From a bacterium endosymbiont of Escarpia laminata (GTDB taxonomy: Bacteria > Pseudomonadota > Gammaproteobacteria > Chromatiales > Chromatiaceae): DNA of 42,299 nt. This document shows, in pieces, positions 18,451 through 26,649 of this stretch. Positions within the stretch are counted from its first letter, which is position 1. Every line of letters starts with the position of its first letter. A program made the position numbers and the translations under genes. The notes below the pieces were generated by a model, which was given only the letters and a program-made list of their open reading frames with translations, did no database searches and was not told the DNA's origin. Location of the stretch: contig QGON01000044.1 in assembly GCA_003660235.1 (NCBI GenBank), positions 1-42,299 on the forward strand, written 5' to 3'.

Positions 18451-21382
18451 CCTGGCACTCCTTTTCTCGGTCGGAATCGCCTATCTCGTCCTGCTCTTTC
18501 TGATCGCCTATGCGGCAGACAGCGGACGTTTACCGGAACGGCTGCTGCACCATCCCTCGGTCTATGTGCTCTCACTCGGTGTCTACGCCACCTCCTGGAC
18601 CTACTACGGCAGCGTGGGTTTCGCCCAGACTCAGGGTTATCTTTTTCTCACCATCTATCTTGGGGTCACTATCGCCTTTGCCCTGACCCCGGTACTGTTT
18701 AAGCCCATCCTACGGCTGACCCGCGACTACCAGCTCACCTCCCTGGCCGACATCTTCGCCTTCCGCTACCGCAGCCAGTTTGCCGGTATTCTGGTAACCC
18801 TTTTCATGTTGGTGGGCACCCTGCCCTATATCGCCCTGCAGATCCGCGCCGTCACTGAGTCGATGCGGGTACTGACCCAGGAGGCGACGCCACAGGTGCT
18901 GGCATTGGGTTTCTGTATCACGCTGATTCTGTTTGCTATCCTGTTCGGTGCCCGTCACACATCCCCAAGAGAGAAACACCAGGGACTGGTAGTGGCGATC
19001 GCCTTTGAGTCACTGGTAAAACTTGTCGCACTGCTGGCTGTTGGGCTCTTTGCCATCTTCGGCATCTTCTCCGGCCCCTCGGGCCTCAATCAGTGGCTGA
19101 TCGAGCATCCTGAAGCGATAGAGTCTCTCTACCGACCGGTGCGTGAAGGCTCCTGGGGCACCCTGCTGTTTCTCGCCTTCGCTGCCGCCTTCCTGCTGCC
19201 ACGTCAGTTCCACATGCTCTTTACAGAGAACATGGAGCCACGGGCGCTCAATACCGCAAGCTGGGCCTTCCCGCTCTTTCTCCTGCTAATCAACCTGGCC
19301 ATTCCTCCAATCCTCTGGGCCGGTACACGGCTGGAACTGGAGATCGATGCAGACTACTACGCCCTCGGCATCACCCTGAATCAGGGACCAGGATGGTTAC
19401 CGATGCTGACCTTCATCGGCGGGCTCTCCGCCGCCAGCGCAATGATGATCGTCACCACTCTCGCGCTCTCATCGATGACACTCAACCACCTGGTTCTGCC
19501 CGCCAGCTATCCGGCACCGGAGGTCAACCTCTACCGCTGGCTGCTCTGGGGACGCCGTCTGCTGATCGGTGCCATCGTCATGGCGGGCTACGGTTTCTAT
19601 GTCATGCTGGAACAGAATCAGGGGCTGGTTCAACTTGGTCTGATCTCGTTTGTCGCCGTAGCCCAGTTCCTGCCCGGCATCATCGGCCTGCTCTATTGGC
19701 GCCGCGCCAATCGTAGCGGCCTTATTGCAGGTCTGCTTGCCGGTATCGGAGTCTGGAGCATCACCCTGCTGCTACCCATGCTGGAGGCCTCAGGTTTTGT
19801 GCGCGCTGAAATCGACGTCGAAGCCCTGCGGCACTACGCAGGCATGGAGAAGTGGCAGTTCGCCACCTTCTGCTCCCTGAGTTTCAATACGTTCTTTTTT
19901 GTCCTCGGCACCCTGCTGACCACACAACGGCGGGGCGAACGGGAAGCCGCCTACGCCTGTTGCAGCGAGACATTCTCTCCCCTCAGCGGCGTGGTCAGCG
20001 CCACCTCCACCGATCAGTTCATCAAGGAGATGTCCAGCGTGCTGGGTTTGGAGACGGCGAAAAAAGAGGTGCAACAGGCCCTCGACGATCTCGGCATGCG
20101 AACCAGTGAAACCCGCCCCACCGAATTGCGGCGTCTGCGGGAGCGGTTGGAGCGCAACCTCTCCGGCCTGATCGGCCCACAACTCGCCCACGTGATCATC
20201 AGTCGCCGTCTGCAGCTAGACGCCCATGCCAAGACCGCGCTGGCCGATTCGATGCGTTTTATGGAGGAGCAGCTTGAGGACTCCCGCTCCCGGCTACGCG
20301 GCCTCTCCGCCGATCTCGACAGTCTGCGCCGTTACCACCGGCAGATCCTGCTTGATCTGCCACTCGGCGTCTGCGCCGTCGACCGGGAGCAGACTGTGGT
20401 GATCTGGAACCTAGCGATGGAGGTAATGACCGGGGTCGCGGCAAAGGATGTGCTGGGTGTGCCGCTGCACCGGTTGCCCGAATCCTGGGGCCATCTGCTG
20501 GCCGGTTTTGCCGCCGCACACGATTTTCACATCCACCATTTAAAAGTGGAACACGAAGGAAAACCTCGCTGGTTCAATCTGCACAAGGCGGCGATCCCCG
20601 GCCCCACCGCCCCCGACCATCCTGTGGCAGAGGCCCGCACCAGCCAGGTCATGCTGCTGGAGGATCTTACCGATCTGGAGATACTGGAGGCAGAACTCGC
20701 TCACAGCGACCGGCTCGCCTCTATCGGACGACTGGCCGCCGGTGTCGCCCACGAGATCGGCAATCCGATCACCGGCATCGCCTCTCTGACCCAGAATCTG
20801 CGCGAGGAGGAGAATCGACAGATCGTCGATGAGAGTCTGGATGAGATCATGAACCAGACCCGCCGCATCACCACCATCATCCAGACCCTGATGAACTTCA
20901 GCCGCAGCGGCAAGGTCGGCACAGATTTCCAGCGCTTCCCCTTGGGGGAACTGACAGACGAAGCGATCCGGCTGGTCCAGCTCACCCACCGGGGCAAACA
21001 GATCGAGTGTATCAACCACTGCCCATCTGAACTGATGCTGTTGGGAGACCGGCAAAAGATATCCCAAGTGCTGGTCAACCTCTTCTCCAACGCCGTTGAG
21101 GCATCCTCTCCCGGTGACCGGGTGGAGTGCTTTGCCTGGCAGAAAGACGGGCAGACCGCGATCGAGGTATTGGATCAGGGAGCCGGCATCCCGGCAGAGA
21201 AGCAGGAGTACGTCTTCGAGCCCTTCTTCACCACCAAGCCCCCCGGCGAAGGGACCGGCCTTGGCCTGGCCCTGGCGTATAAGATCATCAACGACCATAA
21301 CGGCAGCATCGAGATCGACTCGAAACCCGGCATTGGCACTCGGGTTGTACTGAAAATGCCCAGAGGAGATAACAAACAATGA
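18440..21382 (+). CDS. Sodium-symporter-type sensor histidine kinase (CbrA-like)
   Basis: The protein has about 980 residues. Residues 1 to about 500 form a solute:sodium symporter (SLC5/PutP-like) domain with about 13 membrane segments (YLVLLFLIAYAADSGRL, GVYATSWTYYGSVGFAQ, LPRQFHMLF). A cytoplasmic region (about 560-640), a PAS domain (about 640-760) and HisKA with His771 in VAHEIGNPITGI follow. The ATPase domain shows NLFSNAVEAS, DQGAGIP and GEGTGLGLALAYK. This is the architecture of CbrA/CrbS, which sense metabolite flux or carbon-nitrogen balance. The partner regulator begins inside its last codons. The ATG at 18440 was chosen because it begins the family-typical MSHDLALLFSVGIAYL; the open frame further upstream has no family match. 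Confidence 0.9.
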   Translation: MSHDLALLFSVGIAYLVLLFLIAYAADSGRLPERLLHHPSVYVLSLGVYATSWTYYGSVGFAQTQGYLFLTIYLGVTIAFALTPVLFKPILRLTRDYQLTSLADIFAFRYRSQFAGILVTLFMLVGTLPYIALQIRAVTESMRVLTQEATPQVLALGFCITLILFAILFGARHTSPREKHQGLVVAIAFESLVKLVALLAVGLFAIFGIFSGPSGLNQWLIEHPEAIESLYRPVREGSWGTLLFLAFAAAFLLPRQFHMLFTENMEPRALNTASWAFPLFLLLINLAIPPILWAGTRLELEIDADYYALGITLNQGPGWLPMLTFIGGLSAASAMMIVTTLALSSMTLNHLVLPASYPAPEVNLYRWLLWGRRLLIGAIVMAGYGFYVMLEQNQGLVQLGLISFVAVAQFLPGIIGLLYWRRANRSGLIAGLLAGIGVWSITLLLPMLEASGFVRAEIDVEALRHYAGMEKWQFATFCSLSFNTFFFVLGTLLTTQRRGEREAAYACCSETFSPLSGVVSATSTDQFIKEMSSVLGLETAKKEVQQALDDLGMRTSETRPTELRRLRERLERNLSGLIGPQLAHVIISRRLQLDAHAKTALADSMRFMEEQLEDSRSRLRGLSADLDSLRRYHRQILLDLPLGVCAVDREQTVVIWNLAMEVMTGVAAKDVLGVPLHRLPESWGHLLAGFAAAHDFHIHHLKVEHEGKPRWFNLHKAAIPGPTAPDHPVAEARTSQVMLLEDLTDLEILEAELAHSDRLASIGRLAAGVAHEIGNPITGIASLTQNLREEENRQIVDESLDEIMNQTRRITTIIQTLMNFSRSGKVGTDFQRFPLGELTDEAIRLVQLTHRGKQIECINHCPSELMLLGDRQKISQVLVNLFSNAVEASSPGDRVECFAWQKDGQTAIEVLDQGAGIPAEKQEYVFEPFFTTKPPGEGTGLGLALAYKIINDHNGSIEIDSKPGIGTRVVLKMPRGDNKQ

Positions 21383-22713
21383 GCCGGATATTGATCGTCG
21401 AGGATGAAAGCGTCATCCGCAATGCGATGCGGCGCCTGCTGGAACGCAAAGGCTACGGCATAGACGATGTCGATTCGGTGGAACGGGCCGAGAGCGAATA
21501 CAGGCTCAGTGACTACGACCTGATCATCGCCGACGTTCGTCTGCCCGGTCTGGCCGGTGTGGAACTGATCAAACCGGCAGCACCCGTGCCGGTACTGATC
21601 ATGACCAGCTACGCCAGCGTACAGGCGGCGGTGGACGCCATGAAACGCGGCGCGGTGGACTACATCGCCAAACCCTTCGATCACGAAGAGTTGCTGCTAC
21701 TGGTGAAACGCATCCTTAAACACGCCAAGCAACTGCGGCAACAGGCAGTGCTCAAATCCGAACTTGAAAAGAACTATCCGGTAAAGGGCATGGTGGGAGA
21801 GTGTCCCGCCATGGTGGAGATCTGCCGCCGCATCAGCAAAGTCGCACCGACCGATACAACAACCCTGATTCTGGGTGAATCAGGCACCGGAAAGGAACTG
21901 GTGGCCCGTGCCCTGCACGAACAGAGCAGGCGCAACGACGCGCCTATCATCACCGTCAACTGCGCCGCCATCCCCGAAGCGTTGATCGAATCAGAACTCT
22001 TCGGTCACGAGAAAGGCGCCTTCATCGGCGCCGATACCGCACACACCGGATTGATCGAAAGCGCCGATGGCGGCACCCTCTTCCTCGACGAGATCGGCGA
22101 ACTGCCGGCAGCCGCTCAGGCACGGCTGTTACGGGTACTACAGAATGGCGAGATCAAACCCGTCGGTTCCGAGCGGTCGAAACAGGTGGATATTCGTCTC
22201 ATCGCAGCCACCCACCAGGATCTCAAACAGCGGGTGCAGGAGGGTGAATTTCGCAGCGACCTCTACTTTCGCCTGCGTGTAATGGAACTCAATCTCCCGC
22301 CCCTGCGTGAACGGGGACGGGACATCATCAAACTCTCCGTATTCCTGCTGCAAAAGATCTGCAGGCAACTCAACCACACCACGATGGAACTCACTCAGGA
22401 GACGCTCAACGCCATCACCAGTTATCCCTGGCCGGGTAATGTCCGGGAACTGGAGAACGCAATCGAACGAGCAGTAATCCTGTGTGAGAACAATCTCATC
22501 ACACCGGATCTGCTTGCCATTGACATCAGTCCAACTGCAGAGAGTGTAGCCCCATCACCGAATGAGCTTTCCCTGGAAGACTATTTCCGGCAATTCGTCC
22601 TACAACATCAGGAGAGCATGAACGAGACCGAACTGGCGAAAAAACTCGGCATCAGCCGCAAGGCATTGTGGGAGAGAAGACAGCGGTTGGGGATACCCAG
22701 GCAGAAGAGATAG
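21379..22713 (+). CDS. Sigma-54-dependent response regulator (CbrB/NtrC-like), GAFIGA variant
   Basis: The protein has 444 residues. The receiver domain (1-120) has Asp52 in IADVRLPG. The AAA+ domain (about 138-375) has Walker A GESGTGKE (166-173), Walker [14 protein letters not shown], and R-finger region LYFRLRV. A Fis-type HTH ends the protein ([20 protein letters not shown]). The sigma-54 contact loop reads GAFIGA (213-218) instead of GAFTGA. The Thr in this motif is normally the key contact, so activity with standard sigma-54 is uncertain. It overlaps the kinase gene by four bases (ATGA). Confidence 0.9.
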   Translation: MSRILIVEDESVIRNAMRRLLERKGYGIDDVDSVERAESEYRLSDYDLIIADVRLPGLAGVELIKPAAPVPVLIMTSYASVQAAVDAMKRGAVDYIAKPFDHEELLLLVKRILKHAKQLRQQAVLKSELEKNYPVKGMVGECPAMVEICRRISKVAPTDTTTLILGESGTGKELVARALHEQSRRNDAPIITVNCAAIPEALIESELFGHEKGAFIGADTAHTGLIESADGGTLFLDEIGELPAAAQARLLRVLQNGEIKPVGSERSKQVDIRLIAATHQDLKQRVQEGEFRSDLYFRLRVMELNLPPLRERGRDIIKLSVFLLQKICRQLNHTTMELTQETLNAITSYPWPGNVRELENAIERAVILCENNLITPDLLAIDISPTAESVAPSPNELSLEDYFRQFVLQHQESMNETELAKKLGISRKALWERRQRLGIPRQKR

Positions 22714-22730
22714 GCGTTTTGCGTAAGAAT

Positions 22731-22767
22731 GTAGGGGGGATCAAGCGAAGCGGATCCACCAACCTAC
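22731..22767. repeat. Short GTAGG...CCTAC palindrome
   Basis: A compact member of the dispersed family, with GTAGGGGGGATCAAGCGAAG and ACCTAC ends around a GATCAAGCGAAGCGGATC core. It lies between the cbrB-like gene and the toxin-antitoxin pair, which are convergent, so it could serve as a transcription-end structure. Confidence 0.65.
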
Positions 22768-22772
22768 TTGAG

Positions 22773-23054
22773 TTATTTGTTGGCTGATTTATCCACAAGC
22801 TGACCATCAACGAACTTGTGCAAAACGCTGGATACCAATGTTTGGTATGGAATACCTTCCTTTAAAGCCCGTACTTGCAGCGAGCGAAGATCCCGAGAAG
22901 ATATACGGATGTTGATACGGGTATCTTTCTTAAATGTCGCTTCAGCAACAGCTTTATGTTGCTTGATCTCCTGTGTGACATTTTTTGCCCGTTTAAGCTC
23001 ACCTTTTTCAAAGGCTTCAAGGATCTCTTTCTCTTCAGAATCAAGCTTACTCAT
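22773..23054 (-). CDS. CopG/BrnA-like antitoxin
   Basis: The protein has 93 residues from the ATG at 23054 (a GTG at 23063 would add three). The C-terminal ribbon-helix-helix reads RINIRISSRDLRSLQVRALK followed by EGIPYQTLVSSVLHKFVDG, typical of antitoxins paired with BrnT-type toxins. The charged N-terminus (KLDSEEKEILEAFEKGELKR) is typical too. It would neutralise the toxin and repress its own promoter. It overlaps the toxin gene by eight bases, in toxin-first order. Confidence 0.85.
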   Translation of the reverse strand: MSKLDSEEKEILEAFEKGELKRAKNVTQEIKQHKAVAEATFKKDTRINIRISSRDLRSLQVRALKEGIPYQTLVSSVLHKFVDGQLVDKSANK

Positions 23055-23328
23055 TGGAATCACCTGAATATTGCTTAGTTGCTTTACGACTCAGAATGAT
23101 GGTTTTTAGAAAGATTTCATCTTCATTTTCAACAAAAGGCACGAGATATGCGTAACCTTCAATGACAACAACAGAAACCTTCTGGCCTGGATAACGCCCC
23201 TGGTTGGGGTGGTCGTAGATGTCCATCTCATTTCCGAGCTGGATATGGAGAACGACCTCTTCGAACGAAACCCCTCTTTCTTCTTTGAGCAGATCGTTCT
23301 TTTCTGGATTCCAAGCAAAAGTCTTCAC
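23047..23328 (-). CDS. BrnT-like toxin
   Basis: The protein is a RelE-fold ribonuclease-type toxin of the BrnT group. The pattern is FAWNPEKNDLLKEERGVSFEEVVLHI, then YPGQKVSVVVIEGYAYLVPFVENE, then IFLKTIILSRKATKQY (given as family landmarks). I start at a GTG at 23328 (VKTFAW), which matches the usual N-terminus. The open frame extends to a TTG at 23388, and no clear SD discriminates the two. It is encoded immediately before, and overlapping, its antitoxin gene. Confidence 0.8.
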   Translation of the reverse strand: MKTFAWNPEKNDLLKEERGVSFEEVVLHIQLGNEMDIYDHPNQGRYPGQKVSVVVIEGYAYLVPFVENEDEIFLKTIILSRKATKQYSGDSNE

Positions 23329-23410
23329 TTTCGAATAGTAGCAAGGCGTGTGCCTTTTGTCTTCACTCAGATAACAACGAGAATGCAAGTGAGTCTTCGA
23401 CCTCGTGATA

Positions 23411-23440
23411 GATTTTGGGACATCCCAGTCCCCAAAATCG
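23411..23440. repeat. REP-like hairpin of a different family
   Basis: GATTTTGGGAC and GTCCCCAAAATC pair around ATCCCA. This sequence is unrelated to the two other palindrome families in the window. It stands at the left edge of a GC-rich stretch (about 23,440-23,665) in which open frames exist on both strands but none looks like a known protein. Confidence 0.5.
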
Positions 23441-23665
23441 ACTCGGCCTTCGACAACCTGTTTGTGCCCCGGCCGTCCCGGTCACTGGCACTACGCGACA
23501 ACCTCGCAAGCTCGTTGCCGCTCCGTTGCCAGCTCCCGATGACTGGACGCCGCGCTCGGATGCCTACTTTGCTTCCCCTCTGGCGCAAGGCACGCCGGGT
23601 AAGCAGTGCGGCCTCGCGGCTACCGGGGACTACCAGCCTTCGCTTCGCTCTCCATGGCTGGCAGC

Positions 23666-23703
23666 GTAGGAGAGATCAAGCAAAGCGGATCCAGCAAAAC
23701 TAC
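23666..23703. repeat. Degenerate GTAGG palindrome
   Basis: GTAGGAGAGATCAAGCAAAG through GCGGATCC to ACTAC is a variant of the element at 22731, with the same GATCAAGC/GCGGATC core. It forms the right edge of the GC-rich stretch. Confidence 0.5.
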
Positions 23704-24045
23704 AGCGCGACCAAATCCATAATAACTGTCGGTTTTGTTTACACATCAAAATAAAGCCGGAGATCTGATAACACTTTGATTCCCAGTCATTTTGTTCCCT
23801 TCCTAAATATTACATCCCCGTCTGGACTGTCACACAACACAGAAAAACCTGACATAGATCATCTAAAACCCTGTTTTTGTCGGGATTCTTTACAAAACTG
23901 AAGTCCGTAAACGCCAAATCTTTTCTCTGTTTCAAAAAACGACATAAATAATGTCAGGCTTTGATTTGTTAACGCATTGTTAATGAATGAGTTTTTGAGG
24001 GGGTTTACGACAACTATTATGTCGCCCTTGAATAAGTTGGTCTTT

Positions 24046-24061
24046 TTGGTATTAGGATTGC
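24046..24061 (+). promoter_or_regulatory. Sigma-54 -24/-12 promoter, copy 1
   Basis: TTGGTATTAGGATTGC has the invariant GG and GC separated by 10 bases. It departs from TGGCAC at the C-A-C but matches TTGC at -12. Its position is conserved relative to the palindrome in the second copy. Confidence 0.7.
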
Positions 24062-24150
24062 GTGGTTAGAGACAGTGGATTTCAGAGTCCGATTTTAAAT
24101 AGATGGCGCTAAAAATTAAGGGGGTGGACGAGCTTAGGGAAGGATCAGAG

Positions 24151-24170
24151 AACCGTGGTCTGTCCCCTAT
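24151..24170. repeat. REP (ACCGTGGTCTGTCCCC)
   Basis: One unit of the REP family associated with the tyrosine transposase at 26650. It has a GTGG head followed by TCTGTCCCCTAT. It is absent from the matching place in promoter copy 2, so it is an insertion in this leader. Confidence 0.8.
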
Positions 24171-24218
24171 TATTAAGAAATCAACTGAGAGGATAGGTTG
24201 CACTGGGAAAGGTCAGTA

Positions 24219-24237
24219 AAACCGTGGTCTGTCCCCA
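24219..24237. repeat. REP in the leader of the 24337 gene
   Basis: AAACCGTGGTCTGTCCCC. The same REP, with the same flank (GTTGCACTGG), occurs in promoter copy 2 at 28077, so this unit predates the duplication. A degenerate half unit (CCTATCCCCATTAT) follows at 24296. Confidence 0.75.
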
Positions 24238-24336
24238 TTTATGCAGAGTCTGATGCTTGACATAACACGTTAAAGGAAAGAACCAAAGAGTAGTGCCTAT
24301 CCCCATTATCTTGTCACAAACAGGAAGGAGTTTGAA

Positions 24337-25665
24337 ATGCCCATTCAAAACTTTACTAAATTATCATGGATAGCTGCATTTGGTTTGCTACTGACAAGTG
24401 GGACTGTTCAATCACAGATTTACGGCTGGCAAACTTGGGGGATAAGCTTGGACTTTGAGACAACGGATCAAAGCATGTGGGGACCCGGTAATGCTCTTGT
24501 AGGGGATTACGAAAAATTTATCGGCATAAAGTGGGATGAAAGCGAGTCCGCAGGTGAAATTACCAATGTAACTATCATTCCAGGTGGATGTACTTGGTGG
24601 GGATATTGCTGGGGTCCAACTACGGTTCCAGTAGGGGCCGAGGTATATGCAAAAACTAACGGCCGTATTGGGTTAGAGATAGATGCCAAATGGGATACTG
24701 GATCTGTCAATGTTTCTTATCCAATGCTCCAACATATCAGGATGCCAACATACATAGATGCTAAGGATACTTTTACTATCTCAACTTCCTATGACACTAG
24801 CTTTTTTTCGCCGGAAATGAAGACAAATTTCCCTGAAATGCATCTCTCTGTTGAGGCAGCCTTAGAAATGTTTGCTGCAGTAGGCGGTGAAGTCTGCGCA
24901 GGGGGTTGTGTTAGTGATGAATTCGAGCTTTTTAATATTGATAAATCACTACCATTGGTAGATATCACTTCGGCTGTTTCAACCACTATAGATTTTCCAG
25001 CTGGAATAGGCTCAATCTACGCAGCTTTTCCCGATATCAATACTACTTCCATACAGGTAGGCGAACTGCTTGAATCGCATGGTTCTGATAATTTTTTGGA
25101 ACTTGATATTGACCTAGACAGGCTTATCACTAATGCTTTTGCACTACCTCCGCTGGAGGGGGGATTTAACAAACTGGGTATTGATTTCGCCTACAATATT
25201 CTTGATGTTGAAGCTGGGCTTGATTTCGGAATCCAGCAAGATTTCTGGTTCGAGCCAATCCCCATGGTATCGTTTGATATGGGTGCTTTAGGTACAAAAA
25301 CTGTAAAATTAGGTGATACTTTCAGTGATAAAATGCCTGATCACAATGTGCCGATTCAACTTGAATTCTGGCTTGACAATCTCTTCCATAATAAAACCAG
25401 CCTGCTCATTTCACCTAATATGTCTGTTGATGCACTCGAAGTAGTCCTTGCTGGCCACGAAATGGGCCCCCTGCTCAAATGGGATGACTCCATTGATTTC
25501 ACCATTCCCCTATTCGAATCAACCTATAGATTAGGTGGGTTCAACCGTGTCAGCTATCCCTACACAATCACAATGAATGTACCTGAGCCATCGTCATGGC
25601 TACTTTTTGTCAGTGGTATTGTATTCCTGCTGCGGAGAGAGAAGAACAATAAGGTACTGGCCTAG
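24337..25665 (+). CDS. PEP-CTERM sorting domain protein, large
   Basis: This exported protein of 442 residues has a signal peptide (hydrophobic about 9-24, ending SGTVQSQ). It ends with a PEP-CTERM sorting tail: VPEPSS, a hydrophobic helix and the basic cluster RREKNN near the C-terminus. Exosortase would recognise and cleave this tail and may anchor the protein in the exopolysaccharide envelope. The body has no domain I recognise; it is rich in Asp, Phe and Gly and has two Cys pairs (CTWWGYC, CAGGC). AAGGAG precedes the ATG. It is the first gene behind promoter copy 1. Confidence 0.85.
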   Translation: MPIQNFTKLSWIAAFGLLLTSGTVQSQIYGWQTWGISLDFETTDQSMWGPGNALVGDYEKFIGIKWDESESAGEITNVTIIPGGCTWWGYCWGPTTVPVGAEVYAKTNGRIGLEIDAKWDTGSVNVSYPMLQHIRMPTYIDAKDTFTISTSYDTSFFSPEMKTNFPEMHLSVEAALEMFAAVGGEVCAGGCVSDEFELFNIDKSLPLVDITSAVSTTIDFPAGIGSIYAAFPDINTTSIQVGELLESHGSDNFLELDIDLDRLITNAFALPPLEGGFNKLGIDFAYNILDVEAGLDFGIQQDFWFEPIPMVSFDMGALGTKTVKLGDTFSDKMPDHNVPIQLEFWLDNLFHNKTSLLISPNMSVDALEVVLAGHEMGPLLKWDDSIDFTIPLFESTYRLGGFNRVSYPYTITMNVPEPSSWLLFVSGIVFLLRREKNNKVLA

Positions 25666-25669
25666 AATA

Positions 25670-25694
25670 AGGAGTTTAGGGTAGGAGTTTAGGG
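25670..25694. repeat. Tandem duplication of a 13-bp motif
   Basis: GGAGTTTAGGGTA is repeated head-to-tail, with the final A missing from the second copy, just after the stop codon and before the hairpin. The significance is unknown. Confidence 0.55.
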
Positions 25695-25726
25695 TCAGAG
25701 TAACAACTGAGAGATTGTTACTCTGA
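25695..25726. terminator. Hairpin after the 24337 gene
   Basis: TCAGAGTAACAA and TTGTTACTCTGA form a perfect 12-bp stem with loop CTGAGAGA, 29 bases after the stop. Only a short T-rich stretch follows (TTTG). It is a likely transcript end or 3' stabiliser. Confidence 0.6.
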
Positions 25727-25864
25727 TTTGTTCGAATCCCACTGAACAAAACCGTTGCTGCTGCTCTAAGGCCAAGAGCACAAACTCACGTCCTGACTTG
25801 GAATAACGAAAACAGATTCAGTGAATCTGAAACACCCTCTTTAGAAAACCAGGAGGAATCCGAA

Positions 25865-26473
25865 ATGGAACATCGACATGCAATACCGTCATTATTTGCA
25901 CGAATCGCATCCTTTCTTTCCTTGACGTGTTCAGTAAGCGTTGCCATCGCTATTCCATTTTCGGGTACAACATGGATCCATGACGGCCACTACTACGGCA
26001 TTGCTGACTACGATCAAACGTGGGATGTTGCCCAGGCAGAAGCAGCCGGTTACACCCTTGATATAGGTGGCGGCGTTGAATTAAAAGGCCACCTATTGAC
26101 TATCAATGACGCCGGGGAGCAGGCCTTTGTCGAAAACACTTTCATCAGTGGTTCCTGGCAACAGACCTGGCTAGGTGCTTATCAATATTCAAACAGCTGT
26201 AGTGTCACGGATAACTGGTCTTGGGTCACAGGTGAGGAGGTTGGATCTCTCAGTGACTGGTCCTATACCAATTTCGATGCAAGTCAACCTGAACACGACT
26301 ATGAAAGGGTTGCCCGCGCACTCAATTTTTTTGGCGGAGAGTGGCATGATTTTTCAGTCGGCGATCATGAGGGCACCGTCAAGACAGTAGTCGAATTCGA
26401 TACCATTGGAGATCACTTCGTAAGTAATAGGGGACAGACCACGGTTCTGTCCCCTATCCTCAACTTCCACTAA
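25865..26473 (+). pseudogene. Truncated C-type-lectin PEP-CTERM gene
   Basis: The first about 185 residues closely match the first part of the intact gene at 30111. They cover the signal peptide, then a C-type-lectin-like domain (WIHDGHYYGIADYDQTWDVA, HLLTINDAGEQAFV, WLGAYQYS, WVTGEE, WSYTNFDASQPE). Homology stops exactly at residues HFV (about base 26421). There a REP hairpin begins and supplies the last residues and the stop. The second half, including the sorting tail, is gone, so any product would be exported but not sorted by exosortase. AGGAGGA before the ATG is intact. Confidence 0.8.
26425..26457. repeat. REP hairpin at the lectin gene breakpoint
   Basis: TAATAGGGGACAGACCACGG begins a hairpin in which GGGGACAGA and TCTGTCCCC pair perfectly around CCACGGT. 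It sits precisely where homology of the truncated lectin gene ends. Confidence 0.85.
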
Positions 26474-26610
26474 ACAAATCCTCCGATTCCAGCCCACTCC
26501 TTTTTCCCGGTCGTCCTGATTTTCCTGGAGTCACCCGTCTCCCTAAAACAGCAGCAATTTGTGCCTGGAATTGTGAACTACCCAAAGCATAGTTTCCAGT
26601 CGTCGCCAAA
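26460..26610 (-). pseudogene. Relic of the REP transposase C-terminus
   Basis: On the minus strand this encodes TGNYALGSSQFQAQIAAVLG and the following ending RRVTPGKSGRPGKR...DLFSGS. It is nearly identical to the last about 50 residues of the transposase encoded at 26650-27372. No upstream part is present. It is bracketed by REP hairpins at 26425 and 26615, so the unit REP + gene end was duplicated. Confidence 0.8.
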
Positions 26611-26614
26611 CTAG

Positions 26615-26647
26615 TAATAGGGGACAGACCACGGTTCTGCCCCCTAT
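26615..26647. repeat. REP hairpin between transposase relic and transposase gene
   Basis: A second copy of the hairpin at 26425, with one change (TCTGCCCCC instead of TCTGTCCCC). It lies three bases from the transposase stop codon. Confidence 0.8.
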
Positions 26648-26649
26648 CC

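Larger units (their letters stand above)
23728..24240 (+). promoter_or_regulatory. PEP-CTERM promoter region, copy 1 (sigma-54)
   Basis: This non-coding block is duplicated at 27654-28100. It contains two inverted repeats of the type CGACA...TGTCG, at 23940-23955 (ACATAAATAATGT core) and 24008-24024 (CGACAACTATTATGTCG). A sigma-54 -24/-12 element, TTGGTATTAGGATTGC, lies at 24046-24061 with the correct GG-N10-GC spacing. The second palindrome ends 22 bases before the -24 element, as expected for an activator site. The start codon served (24337) is 275 bases downstream; the leader contains two REPs. Confidence 0.75.

Noticed and set aside
20540-21379. Minus-strand 279-codon frame opposite the kinase domain
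   Set aside because: Antisense of HisKA/HATPase coding sequence; no independent support.
23415-23669. Protein-coding genes in the GC-rich stretch
   Set aside because: Overlapping open frames on both strands, Pro/Arg-rich, no start signal and no family similarity.
23806-23855. Second Pho box (CTGTCACACAACACAGA) upstream of the PEP-CTERM gene
   Set aside because: Only the first half fits; the aligned position in the duplicate promoter reads GTTACACAGCACAGA, so the conserved feature is not a Pho box.
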